From Rhodovulum euryhalinum (GTDB lineage: Bacteria; Pseudomonadota; Alphaproteobacteria; Rhodobacterales; Rhodobacteraceae), in contig NZ_SLWW01000007.1 of NCBI RefSeq assembly GCF_004342445.1, positions 175,160-239,159 of the forward strand: a stretch of DNA of 64,000 nucleotides, written 5' to 3'. Of the stretch, positions 42,231-50,348 are shown one piece after another (positions within the stretch are counted from its first letter, which is position 1; each line of letters starts with the position of its first letter). A program made the position numbers and the translations under genes. The notes under the pieces are model-generated. The model made no database searches. It saw nothing but the letters and a program-made list of their open reading frames with translations, and was not told the origin of the DNA.

Positions 42231-43708
42231 CCCCGCGGCTGACCACGCTTGACGGGTTGCCCAAGGGCGTGGCGCGGCCGGGCTATCTGCCGTCCGCGCA
42301 CGGCGTCGGGATCGTCCATCTGGGGCTTGGCGCATTCCACAAGGCGCATCAGGCACCCTATACCGATACCGCGCTGGCCGTCGCGGCCGGCGATTGGCGG
42401 ATCGCGGGCGTCAGCCTGCGCAGCCCCAAGCCCACCCTGCAACTCGGCCCCCAGAACGGGCTTTTCACGCTGATCGAACGGGACTCCAAGGGCAGCCGGG
42501 CGCGGGTGATCGGCGCGATTGCGCGTGCGCTCTGCCTTGGGCCGGACCGGGCGGCGGTGATGGACGCGCTGACTGCGCCCGCCACGCGCATCGTCTCGCT
42601 GACCGTCACCGAAAAGGGCTATGGGGTCGACCGCTCGACCGGCGGCATCGACCGCGGCCACAAGGCGATCGCGCATGACCTGCTGCACCCGGACGCGCCC
42701 ATCGGCGTTGCGGGCCTGCTGATCCTGGCGCTGGGCCTGCGGCGGGCGGCGGGCGTTGCACCCTTCACCGTGCTGTGTTGCGACAACCTGCCCGACAACG
42801 GGGCGCTTGTCCGCGGGCTTCTGGTCGATTTCGCGCGCCATGCCGCGCCCGATCTTGCAGACCACATCGCCGCCGAAGTGGCCTTTCCCGCCACCATGGT
42901 CGACCGGATCACCCCGGCCAGCACCGAGGCCACGCGCGCCGCGGCGCGCCAGATGACCGGCTGTCTCGACGAGGCTGCGGTCGAGGCAGAGAGTTTCTGC
43001 CAATGGGTGATCGAGGACCACTTTCCCACCGGCCGCCCGGCCTGGGAGGCGGCGGGCGCGCTGTTCGTATCCGACGTGCGCCCCTATGAAGAGATGAAGC
43101 TGCGGATGCTGAACGGTGCACATTCGATGCTGGCCTATGCCGGGTTCATGGCCGGGCATGCCCATGTCGCGGATGTCATGGCGGATCGTGCGCTGGCCCG
43201 GCTTGTCCATCGTCACCTGGGGGCGGCCGCCGCGACACTGCCGCCGCTGCCCGATGTCGATCTCGAGGCCTATGCCGCGGCGTTGATGGGCCGTTTTGCC
43301 AACCCTCATCTGCGCCACGCGACCTTTCAGATCGCGATGGACGGCACCGAGAAACTGCCCCAGCGCATCCTTGCCCCGGCGGTTGCTGCGCTGGAGGCAG
43401 GGCAGCCGATCGACGCCTTCGCCTTCGCCACCGCCGCCTGGATGCGCTATGTGCGTGGCATGCGCGAGGACGGCACCGCCCACGACCTGCGCGACCCGCG
43501 CGAGGAGGCGCTGCGCGCGGCGCTGGCCGACACGCCGGCCGAGACGGTCCGGGCGCTGATGGCGCTGCCGGGCCTTTTCCCGCGGGCGCTGCGCGACAGC
43601 GCGTCCTGGACCGCCGCCGTGACCGGGCGGCTGGAGCGCATGCTGGCGCAGGGGATGAAAGCTGCCATTGCCGAGGAGGACCGCGCCGCCCGCAGCGCCG
43701 AGGCGTAG
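42227..43708 (+). CDS. uxuB: D-mannonate oxidoreductase (fructuronate reductase) family
   Basis: A 493-residue long-chain mannitol dehydrogenase family enzyme: N-terminal Rossmann VGIVHLGLGAFHKAHQAPY, SLTVTEKGYG, CCDNLPDNG, FPATMVDRITPAS, and the catalytic lysine region EEMKLRMLNGAHSMLAY. With UxuA it converts fructuronate to mannonate and then to 2-keto-3-deoxygluconate. Start overlaps the uxuA stop. Confidence 0.93.
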   Translation: MTPRLTTLDGLPKGVARPGYLPSAHGVGIVHLGLGAFHKAHQAPYTDTALAVAAGDWRIAGVSLRSPKPTLQLGPQNGLFTLIERDSKGSRARVIGAIARALCLGPDRAAVMDALTAPATRIVSLTVTEKGYGVDRSTGGIDRGHKAIAHDLLHPDAPIGVAGLLILALGLRRAAGVAPFTVLCCDNLPDNGALVRGLLVDFARHAAPDLADHIAAEVAFPATMVDRITPASTEATRAAARQMTGCLDEAAVEAESFCQWVIEDHFPTGRPAWEAAGALFVSDVRPYEEMKLRMLNGAHSMLAYAGFMAGHAHVADVMADRALARLVHRHLGAAAATLPPLPDVDLEAYAAALMGRFANPHLRHATFQIAMDGTEKLPQRILAPAVAALEAGQPIDAFAFATAAWMRYVRGMREDGTAHDLRDPREEALRAALADTPAETVRALMALPGLFPRALRDSASWTAAVTGRLERMLAQGMKAAIAEEDRAARSAEA

Positions 43709-43918
43709 GGCCGGCCCGAACCGCGCGTTGCGCGTCGTCATTGCCCCGAAGCCGGACTCGCCGCATACTCGGTGTTGATGTCCGCGCGGACCCGTGACTG
43801 CGGCGCGGCGCGTGCCGCAGCGATAGCGAGTGCCCGGTTCCCAGATCCATCCGCCAGTCCCGGCATCCGGGGCGCGGACCCGCAGACCGAGGACCACCGA
43901 TATCGGAGGATATTTCCC

Positions 43919-45286
43919 ATGAAGATCGCCTTTCTCGTGCCCGGCATCATGGCCACGCGCCTCGCCCTTGGCGACGAAGAGGTCTGGCCGCCCACGCCGC
44001 TGGAGACCCAGTTCGGCTATCGCCGGATCGACAAGCTTCAGGACGAGCGGGTAAAGCCGACCACGCTGATCTACAATGTCCTCAGCTTCCAGTTCTATTC
44101 GACGGTCAAGGATCTGCTGGCGGGCGCGGGCTATACCCGGGGCGGCGCGCAGAAACGCTATGTCGATTTTCCCTATGACTGGCGGCGCGACCTGTTCGAC
44201 ACGGTGGACGACCTGGCCACCGAACTGAACGCCCTGCACGAGGCGGGCGCCTCCGAGATCGCGCTGATCGGCCATTCGATGGGCGGGCTTCTGTGCCGGC
44301 TGCTGCTGGAATGTGGGCGGTATGACGACGCGCCCTGGTTCGGCAAGATCACCCTGTTCGTCGCGCTGGCCTCGCCGCATCTGGGCGCGCCGCTGGCCCT
44401 GGCGCGCATCTTCGGGGTGGACAGCACGCTGGGGATCAAGGGCAGCGATTTCGCGAAACTGGCCGCGAACCCGAAATACCCCTCGGGCTACCAGTTGATC
44501 CCCGCGCCGGGCGAGCAGGCGATCTGGGATCTGGCCAGCCCCGATCTGGCGGCGCTCGACCCCTATGATCCTGCGGTCGCGCCCAGGCTGGGGATGGTGC
44601 CCGCGCTGGTGGCGCGCGCGAAGGCGTTGCATGACGTGCTGGGCCAGGAAAAGCAGCCCGGTCACGTGCGCTATTTCTATTTCGCGGGCGTGGGCCACAA
44701 GACGGTGACGCGGCTGAACGTGGCGCTGGGCGCGGCCGACCGGGCCGATCACCGCAAGACCGTGGTCACCAAGACCCCCGATGGCGGCGACGGCACGGTG
44801 CCGATCTACAGCGCGCTGCCCCGGATCGGCCAGCGGCAACTGGTGGTGAACGAACATTCCACGGTGTTCGAGGGGGTGCCTTTCAAGCGCGTCTTCTTCC
44901 GGCTGTTCGGGGCCGATGCCGGGGCGCCGGTCGAGGTCGCCGGCGGCGAGGGGGCGCATATGACGGTCGCTCTCAGCATCGACCAGCCGGTGCAGCAGGC
45001 GGGCGAACCGATCGAGGTCACGCTGTCCCTCGTGCCGCCCGCGGGCGATGCCGAGCAGGTCACGACCACCGCCATCCAGGGCCGGTTCCTCCTCGACCGG
45101 GTGGACGAGGACGGCAATATCGCCGAGCGCGGTTTCCGCGAGACGCCGCTGGTCTATGACGGGCCGGGGGTGAACCGGCTGACCGTACACCTGCCGCCGA
45201 TCGACGAGCCGGGACTGTTCCTGATGCGCTTTGCCAGCGGCGCGCAGGCCGAGAACGATGTGAGGTTTGCCGTCACCGAGGCGTGA
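43919..45286 (+). CDS. LCAT-like alpha/beta hydrolase
   Basis: A 455-residue serine hydrolase of the lecithin:cholesterol acyltransferase-like type. Seen: FLVPGIMATRLALG near the oxyanion end, the LCAT-typical PYDWRRDL (residues 85-92), nucleophile Ser120 in GHSMGGLLCRLLLE, Asp291 in GGDGTVP and His313 in VNEHS. From about residue 340 a beta-rich C-terminal domain follows (MTVALSIDQPVQQAGEP). No signal peptide is seen, so it is probably cytosolic. GGAGGA lies before the ATG at 43919. Its last 14 bp overlap the convergent protease-nuclease gene. Phospholipase or acyltransferase activity is inferred. Confidence 0.85.
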   Translation: MKIAFLVPGIMATRLALGDEEVWPPTPLETQFGYRRIDKLQDERVKPTTLIYNVLSFQFYSTVKDLLAGAGYTRGGAQKRYVDFPYDWRRDLFDTVDDLATELNALHEAGASEIALIGHSMGGLLCRLLLECGRYDDAPWFGKITLFVALASPHLGAPLALARIFGVDSTLGIKGSDFAKLAANPKYPSGYQLIPAPGEQAIWDLASPDLAALDPYDPAVAPRLGMVPALVARAKALHDVLGQEKQPGHVRYFYFAGVGHKTVTRLNVALGAADRADHRKTVVTKTPDGGDGTVPIYSALPRIGQRQLVVNEHSTVFEGVPFKRVFFRLFGADAGAPVEVAGGEGAHMTVALSIDQPVQQAGEPIEVTLSLVPPAGDAEQVTTTAIQGRFLLDRVDEDGNIAERGFRETPLVYDGPGVNRLTVHLPPIDEPGLFLMRFASGAQAENDVRFAVTEA

Positions 45287-47258
45287 CGGCCGCCAGCGTC
45301 AGGTCGCCGGGACCGCGCACGCGCAGCACCTGGCGGCCGAAGGCGGCCTCGCGCGCGTCGGGAACGGCCATCGGATCGGCCTGTTTCAGGGCGCCGAAAT
45401 CGAGCTCCGTTGCGGTCTCGATCAGCGCCAGCGGCACCTGGTAGGTCTCGTAGGCGCCCAGCACGAACTCCGCCTCGGTCAGGCCGCGGATCATCTCGCC
45501 ATGGCTGAGGACATAGCCGGTGGCCGACAGCGTGCCGCAAGCCGCCCGGCGCATCACCGCGACCTTCCAGAACTCGCGCGGGATGGCGATGTCCTCGGCG
45601 CCCTCCTGGTCGCGCAGGTGCCGGTCGTCGTCGCGGAAGACCGGGCCGGTCAGCACGTTCACCCGGAAGTCGTATTCGCCTGCGGCATCAAGGATGTAAT
45701 CCTCCAGACCCACCCAGTCGCGCTGGTTCAGATCGGCATGCTGGGGCACGGAATTGGTATAGTGGAAGGTGTCGGCCTGGGCCTTGAGGATCGTGTCCTC
45801 GTCGGCCATGTCCTCGGCCCAGCACGGGTCCAGCCGGCGCACCATGTGGCCCTTGTCCAGCGGGTTCGACCGGTAAAGCTCGTTGCCCGCCTGATGTGCG
45901 CGGTCCAGCCGCCCGTCCAGCCGCCAGCGCCCCGTGCGCGGGATGCGGCGCAGGTGGTTGCCGTCGATATTGACAGCCGTCATCAGCGGCAGCCTGCGCG
46001 AGGCACTTTGCCAGACCGAGAAATGGCAATAGCGCAATTCGGTGCCGCCACCCGCCACCGGGGCGAGGTCGTCCTGCCAGCGGCCAAGGCCGGGCAGGGC
46101 GGTTTCCACGCCGAGGAAGGTGCGGTCGAACCCCTCGCGGTCGGCAAGATCGTCGGCGCGGCTGGCCTCGGGTTCGGCCCCGGTGGAGCCGGTGGACAGC
46201 GCGGGCATGGCAAGGCTGGTCCTGAGGCGGCGCAGGGCGGCGGCGACGGTCTCGGCCGGGACGGCGACGTTGCGTTCCTGCGCGGCGCCCGCGAAATGCA
46301 GGCCAAGCGCCTCGCCTGTCGCGGTTGCCAGCACGACCGAGCCGGAATTGCCGCCCAGCGTCGAGGCGTCGTGTTCCAGCGTCCAGGCGTCGGCCCGCAT
46401 CACCCGGCCCGGCGCGCAGCGCTTGACCCCGAAACGGTCGCCGAAGAACGAAACGATCAGGTGCCTGGGATTGTCGCGCGGGTCGCGTTCGGGATAGCCC
46501 ACGACCGCGACCGGGGTTTCGGCTTCGGGCTGGCCGGTGGCCAGCGGGATCGGTTCGGCACCGGGCGCATGCACCTTGAGGAAGGCCATGTCGGGTTCGC
46601 CCGGCCCCGCAACCCACAGGATGCCGGTTACGAAGGCCGCGCGCGTGGGATCGTCGGGTGTGTCGATCTGTTCCAGCGGGTTCAGCCGCACCTCGATCCT
46701 GCGGTCGAACTGGCCGTCCTGGAAATCCCAGTCCTCGCCCATCCAGCGCCGCGCGAACAGTTCGGCCACGTGGCGGTTGGTGACCGCGATGCCCTCGTCC
46801 ACCAGCCAGCCCGTCCCGGCGAACTCGCGGAACCCGTTGAACAGGTTAAGCCGTCCGGCCCCGAGCGCACGCGACTCGACCAGCCCGCGCTGTGCCTCGA
46901 ACAGGTCGCGGTCGTCGAAATCGAGATCCATCCCCTCCATCAGTTGACGGGCTGCCTCCGACACCCCCTCGCGGGCGCTGAGGATCCTGTCGCGCGCCAT
47001 GTAGAAGGATGGGCGCAGCGTGCTGCGCACGATCGCCTCGACCATCGCGCCGCCCGGGGTGGCAAAGGCGCTTTCGGCCTCGCCGCGGCCGAACCCCGCT
47101 GCGGCGGCGTCCAGTTCGAAAGTCACGAAGCCCGCATCGCCGCTTTCGGCCCCGGCCGCGGCGGGCGGCGCAAATCCCACCAAGACGTCGCGCGCCCGGT
47201 CGAGCGCGTCCTCGAAACGCGGGTCCCGCCCGCGAAGCCTGTCAAGCGCAGTTGCCAT
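45273..47258 (-). CDS. Trypsin-like protease fused to DNA/RNA non-specific endonuclease
   Basis: A 661-residue protein with two enzymatic domains. Residues about 140-340: chymotrypsin-fold protease with His163 (TNRHVAE), Asp223 (PDMAFLKV) and Ser305 (LGGNSGSVV). Residues about 400-640: NUC1-type endonuclease with the general-base His471 in DKGHMVRR, then YTNSVPQHADLNQRDWVGLE supplying the metal-binding Asn. The first 130 residues are helical and unassigned. No signal peptide is visible, so a potent nuclease would sit in the cytosol and need control, perhaps by the protease. AGGGAGG precedes the ATG at 47258. It overlaps the convergent hydrolase gene by 14 bp. Confidence 0.88.
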   Translation of the reverse strand: MATALDRLRGRDPRFEDALDRARDVLVGFAPPAAAGAESGDAGFVTFELDAAAAGFGRGEAESAFATPGGAMVEAIVRSTLRPSFYMARDRILSAREGVSEAARQLMEGMDLDFDDRDLFEAQRGLVESRALGAGRLNLFNGFREFAGTGWLVDEGIAVTNRHVAELFARRWMGEDWDFQDGQFDRRIEVRLNPLEQIDTPDDPTRAAFVTGILWVAGPGEPDMAFLKVHAPGAEPIPLATGQPEAETPVAVVGYPERDPRDNPRHLIVSFFGDRFGVKRCAPGRVMRADAWTLEHDASTLGGNSGSVVLATATGEALGLHFAGAAQERNVAVPAETVAAALRRLRTSLAMPALSTGSTGAEPEASRADDLADREGFDRTFLGVETALPGLGRWQDDLAPVAGGGTELRYCHFSVWQSASRRLPLMTAVNIDGNHLRRIPRTGRWRLDGRLDRAHQAGNELYRSNPLDKGHMVRRLDPCWAEDMADEDTILKAQADTFHYTNSVPQHADLNQRDWVGLEDYILDAAGEYDFRVNVLTGPVFRDDDRHLRDQEGAEDIAIPREFWKVAVMRRAACGTLSATGYVLSHGEMIRGLTEAEFVLGAYETYQVPLALIETATELDFGALKQADPMAVPDAREAAFGRQVLRVRGPGDLTLAAVTPR

Positions 47259-47474
47259 GGCACGTGCCTCCCTGGCGCCATCTTGGGGCTTGGGCCCGCA
47301 GCATGGCAAGCGCCGAGTCGCCGGGCCCGGGGATGAACGGCGCCGGAGCCGGGCGAATTGGCCTCACCTGCGGTTCCTTGATCCCGGGCCCGCGGGCTCT
47401 CTATCATATGCGCCGGTTCCCGACGCGACGCGGGGATGCAGGATCAAGGGCACGGGCAGGCGGGGACAGCGCGG

Positions 47475-48329
47475 ATGATGGCGGCACAGACGGTGTGGCA
47501 GGACTGGATCGGGCGGACCGAAACCCGGCAGGGGTGCCTGACGGTCGAACTGGCGGGCATGCTCTCGGGCGCGCTGGGCCATGCCGCGGCCCCGGCGCCC
47601 GGCCTCGCGCCGGGCGCGGCGATGCCGCCGCTCTGGCACTGGGCCGCGTTTCCGGAATTCGTGCCGCTGTCGGAGCTTGGCACCGACGGGCACCCGCGGC
47701 TTGGCGGGTTTCTTCCGCCCTTGCCCTATGCGCGGCGCATGTGGGCGGGCGGGCGGCTTGGGTTCGAGGGCCAATTGCGGATCGGCGAGGCGTTGGAGAA
47801 ACGCTCGGAAATCCTCGCCGTAGACGAAAAGCAGGGGGCGACCGGGCCGATGGTCTTTGTCCGGGTGGCCCATGTGACGGTGGGCGGGGCCGGCCGGGTC
47901 GAGGAGGAACAGGACATCGTCTATCTCGACATCCCCGAGCGGTTCACCCCGCCGAAAAAGCTGCCCCTGCCCGAGGCCCCCGCGTTTGACGAGCGCGTCC
48001 CCGTGAACGAGGCGCGCCTGTTCCGCTATTCGGCGGCCACTTACAATGCGCACCGCATCCATTACGATCTGCCCTATGCGCGCGAGGTCGAGAAATACCC
48101 GGGCCTTGTCGTCCACGGCCCGATGCAGGCGACCCTGCTGATGGAGGCGGGGCTGCGCCACGCGGGCGGTTCCGCGCCGCGCGCCTTCCGCTTTCGCGGG
48201 GTCCACCCGATGTTCGCCGACGAGGACATGCGGCTGATCGGCAAGCGGGACGAGGACGGCGCGCTGGAGCTTTGCACCGGAACGCCGTCGGGGCATCAAT
48301 GCCTGCAAGCCCGGCTGGAGCTGGTCTGA
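47475..48329 (+). CDS. FAS1-like/MaoC-type acyl-CoA hydratase (mesaconyl-C4-CoA hydratase-like)
   Basis: A 284-residue double hot-dog protein. The N-terminal half has PLWHWAAFPEFVPLSELGTDGHP and FLPPLPYARRMWAGG, the C-terminal half FRYSAATYNAHRIHYDLPYA and VVHGPMQATLL, including the hydratase residues. This layout is that of mesaconyl-C4-CoA/itaconyl-CoA hydratases. Two adjacent ATGs (47475, 47478) fit. It overlaps the CoA-transferase start by one base, so the two likely act on the same C5 dicarboxylyl-CoA. Confidence 0.85.
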   Translation: MMAAQTVWQDWIGRTETRQGCLTVELAGMLSGALGHAAAPAPGLAPGAAMPPLWHWAAFPEFVPLSELGTDGHPRLGGFLPPLPYARRMWAGGRLGFEGQLRIGEALEKRSEILAVDEKQGATGPMVFVRVAHVTVGGAGRVEEEQDIVYLDIPERFTPPKKLPLPEAPAFDERVPVNEARLFRYSAATYNAHRIHYDLPYAREVEKYPGLVVHGPMQATLLMEAGLRHAGGSAPRAFRFRGVHPMFADEDMRLIGKRDEDGALELCTGTPSGHQCLQARLELV

Positions 48330-49540
48330 TGGGTATCCTCAAGGGCATGCGCGTGGTCGAGGGCTCGGCCTTCGTGGCGATCCCGCTGGCGGGGATGACA
48401 CTGGCGCAGATGGGCGCCGACGTGATCCGGTTCGACCGGCTGGAAGGGGGGCTGGACCACACGCGCTGGCCGGTGACCAGGGATGGGCAAAGCCTGTTCT
48501 GGGCCGGGCTGAACAAGGGCAAGCGGTCGATCGCGATCGACATGAAGCACCCCAGGGGCCGCGAGATCATCACCGAGATCATCTGCGCGCCCGGCGAGGA
48601 TGCAGGCCTGTTCCTGACCAATCTGGCGGTGCGCGGCTGGCTGGATCACCCGACCCTGTCAACCCGCCGCGCCGATCTTGTCATGGTCACGCTGCTGGGC
48701 GACCGGCACGGACGGCCGGCGGTCGACTATACCGTGAACCCCTCGGTCGGTTTTCCCGACGCGACCGGTCCCGAGGGCAGCACCGATCCCGTGGCGCATG
48801 TGTTGCCCGCATGGGATTGCATCGCGGGCAACATGGCGGTCTCTGCCCTGCTGGCGGCCGAACGCCACCGGCTGCGTACGGGCCAGGGCCAGGCGGTGCA
48901 GATCGCGCTCAAGGACGTGGCTGCCGCGATGCTGGGCAATCTGGGGATCATCGGCGAGGTCGCGGTGAACGGCGTCGACCGGCCCAAGGGCGGCAACGCG
49001 CTCTATGGCGCCTACGGGCAGGACTTTGTCTGCGCGGACGGCGAGCGGGTGATGGTGATCGGCCTGACCGAGCGGCAATGGCAGGGGCTGGTCAGGGTGA
49101 CCGGCACGGGCGAGGCGATGGCCGCGCTGGAGGCCGAACTGGGCGTCAGCCTGAACGACGAGGGGGCGCGTTGGCTCAACCGCGCGCGGATCACCGCGAT
49201 TCTCGCGCCCTGGTTCGCCGCGCACCGCGTGGCGGAGTTCGGCGATGCGTTCGACAAGTCGGGCGTCACCTGGTCGGTGTTCCGCAGCTTTGCCCGCGCG
49301 CTGCGCGAGGATCCCGACCTGTCGGCCGGAAACCCGCTCTTTGCCGAGATCGAGCAGCCCGGGATCGGCCGCTACCCGGTGCCGGGCTCGCCCTTCGCCT
49401 TTTCCGCCGCGGAACGCGAGGCGCCGGTATCCGCGCCGCTGCTGGGCCAGCATACCGAGGAAATCCTTGCCGATGTCGCGCGCCTGCCCGGGGGCGAGAT
49501 CGCGCGGCTGTTCGACGAGGGCATCGTTCGGGGCGCCTGA
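48329..49540 (+). CDS. Family III CoA-transferase (CaiB/BaiF)
   Basis: A 403-residue enzyme: MGILKGMRVVEGSAFVAIPLAGMTLAQMGADVIRFD, NKGKRSIAIDMKHPRGREI, and GNALYGAYGQDFVCADG are the family landmarks. It moves CoA between carboxylic acids. The fused-overlap with the hydratase gene (TGATG) suggests a mesaconyl-CoA C1-C4 transferase-like or itaconate/methylsuccinate route, but the substrate is inferred from pairing only. Confidence 0.87.
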   Translation: MGILKGMRVVEGSAFVAIPLAGMTLAQMGADVIRFDRLEGGLDHTRWPVTRDGQSLFWAGLNKGKRSIAIDMKHPRGREIITEIICAPGEDAGLFLTNLAVRGWLDHPTLSTRRADLVMVTLLGDRHGRPAVDYTVNPSVGFPDATGPEGSTDPVAHVLPAWDCIAGNMAVSALLAAERHRLRTGQGQAVQIALKDVAAAMLGNLGIIGEVAVNGVDRPKGGNALYGAYGQDFVCADGERVMVIGLTERQWQGLVRVTGTGEAMAALEAELGVSLNDEGARWLNRARITAILAPWFAAHRVAEFGDAFDKSGVTWSVFRSFARALREDPDLSAGNPLFAEIEQPGIGRYPVPGSPFAFSAAEREAPVSAPLLGQHTEEILADVARLPGGEIARLFDEGIVRGA

Positions 49541-49614
49541 GTGTCCGGCGTCGCGCGACGATGATTCGCCCTTCGGGTGGCGTGGCCGCCAGGGACTGAC
49601 GGCCGTCTGCGTCG

Positions 49615-49676
49615 GTTTCCGAAACAGATGGCCGGCAAACCCGCAGTTTTGCCGCGCCGGTTTCCAGCCTGGAAAC
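49615..49676. promoter_or_regulatory. Two GTTTCC palindromes upstream of the sensor operon
   Basis: GTTTC-C-GAAAC (49615-49625) and GTTTCCAG-C-CTGGAAAC (49660-49676) are perfect inverted repeats with the same half-site, 45 bp centre to centre, in the 267-bp gap before 49808. They look like a pair of operators for one regulator. Confidence 0.4.
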
Positions 49677-49807
49677 AGGTTTACCAAGGGCGCATTTCCA
49701 ACCGGCGACCGGTCCGGTTTTAGGACAATTTTAAACGACTGCGGGATCGGGCCGTTCCAGCCCCGGGCCCGTGGACGGGGGCGTTGCGCGAATGGAGGAT
49801 CGGGACG

Positions 49808-50338
49808 ATGCCCGACGATACGATGCCCCTTGCCCAGCGGTTTGCCGCCCTCGCCATGGCCATCTTTCTCGGCACGGTGGCCCAGGCGGACCTTGCCCCC
49901 CTGCCGACCCCGACGGGACCCGTTCTGCTGACCGTGACCGGCGCGATTGCGGTCACGAATGACGGGGACGCGGCGGTATTCGATCTCGAGATGTTGCGCG
50001 CATTGCCCGCCGAAACGATCCGCACAACCACGATCTGGACCGAGGGGGAACTGGAGCTTACCGGCGTGCCGCTTGACGCGCTGCTGGCGCGGGTCGGTGC
50101 CGAGGGTGGATCGATAAAGGCCAAGGCGATCAACGACTACGCGACCGATATCCCGGCCTCGGACGCGGTGCCGGGCGGCCCGATCGTCGCCTATCACGAG
50201 AACGGCGCCCCGATGCCCCGGCGCAAGCGGGGGCCTCTCTGGATCGTCTACCCCTTCGAAAGCAATCCCGACTACCAGTCCGACGTGGTCTATTCGCGCA
50301 GCATCTGGCAGCTCGACCGGATCGACGTCGTGCGCTGA
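49808..50338 (+). CDS. Exported sulfite-oxidase-fold protein lacking the molybdenum-ligand cysteine
   Basis: A 176-residue protein with a signal peptide (RFAALAMAIFLGTVAQA). The mature part looks like the oxidoreductase molybdopterin-binding fold (LLTVTGAIAVTNDGDAAVFD, ELTGVPLDALL, AINDYATDIP, PLWIVYPFE), but there is not one cysteine, so the molybdenum ligand of sulfite oxidases is absent and enzyme activity is unlikely. Just downstream (10 bp) is a hybrid kinase; a sensing or ligand-binding role in the periplasm is a reasonable inference. Confidence 0.7.
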   Translation: MPDDTMPLAQRFAALAMAIFLGTVAQADLAPLPTPTGPVLLTVTGAIAVTNDGDAAVFDLEMLRALPAETIRTTTIWTEGELELTGVPLDALLARVGAEGGSIKAKAINDYATDIPASDAVPGGPIVAYHENGAPMPRRKRGPLWIVYPFESNPDYQSDVVYSRSIWQLDRIDVVR

Positions 50339-50348
50339 GGCCGAGGGG

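Noticed and set aside
42149..45190. 1013-codon minus-strand frame over uxuB and the hydrolase
   Set aside because: It crosses two well-supported plus-strand genes and has no recognisable domain.
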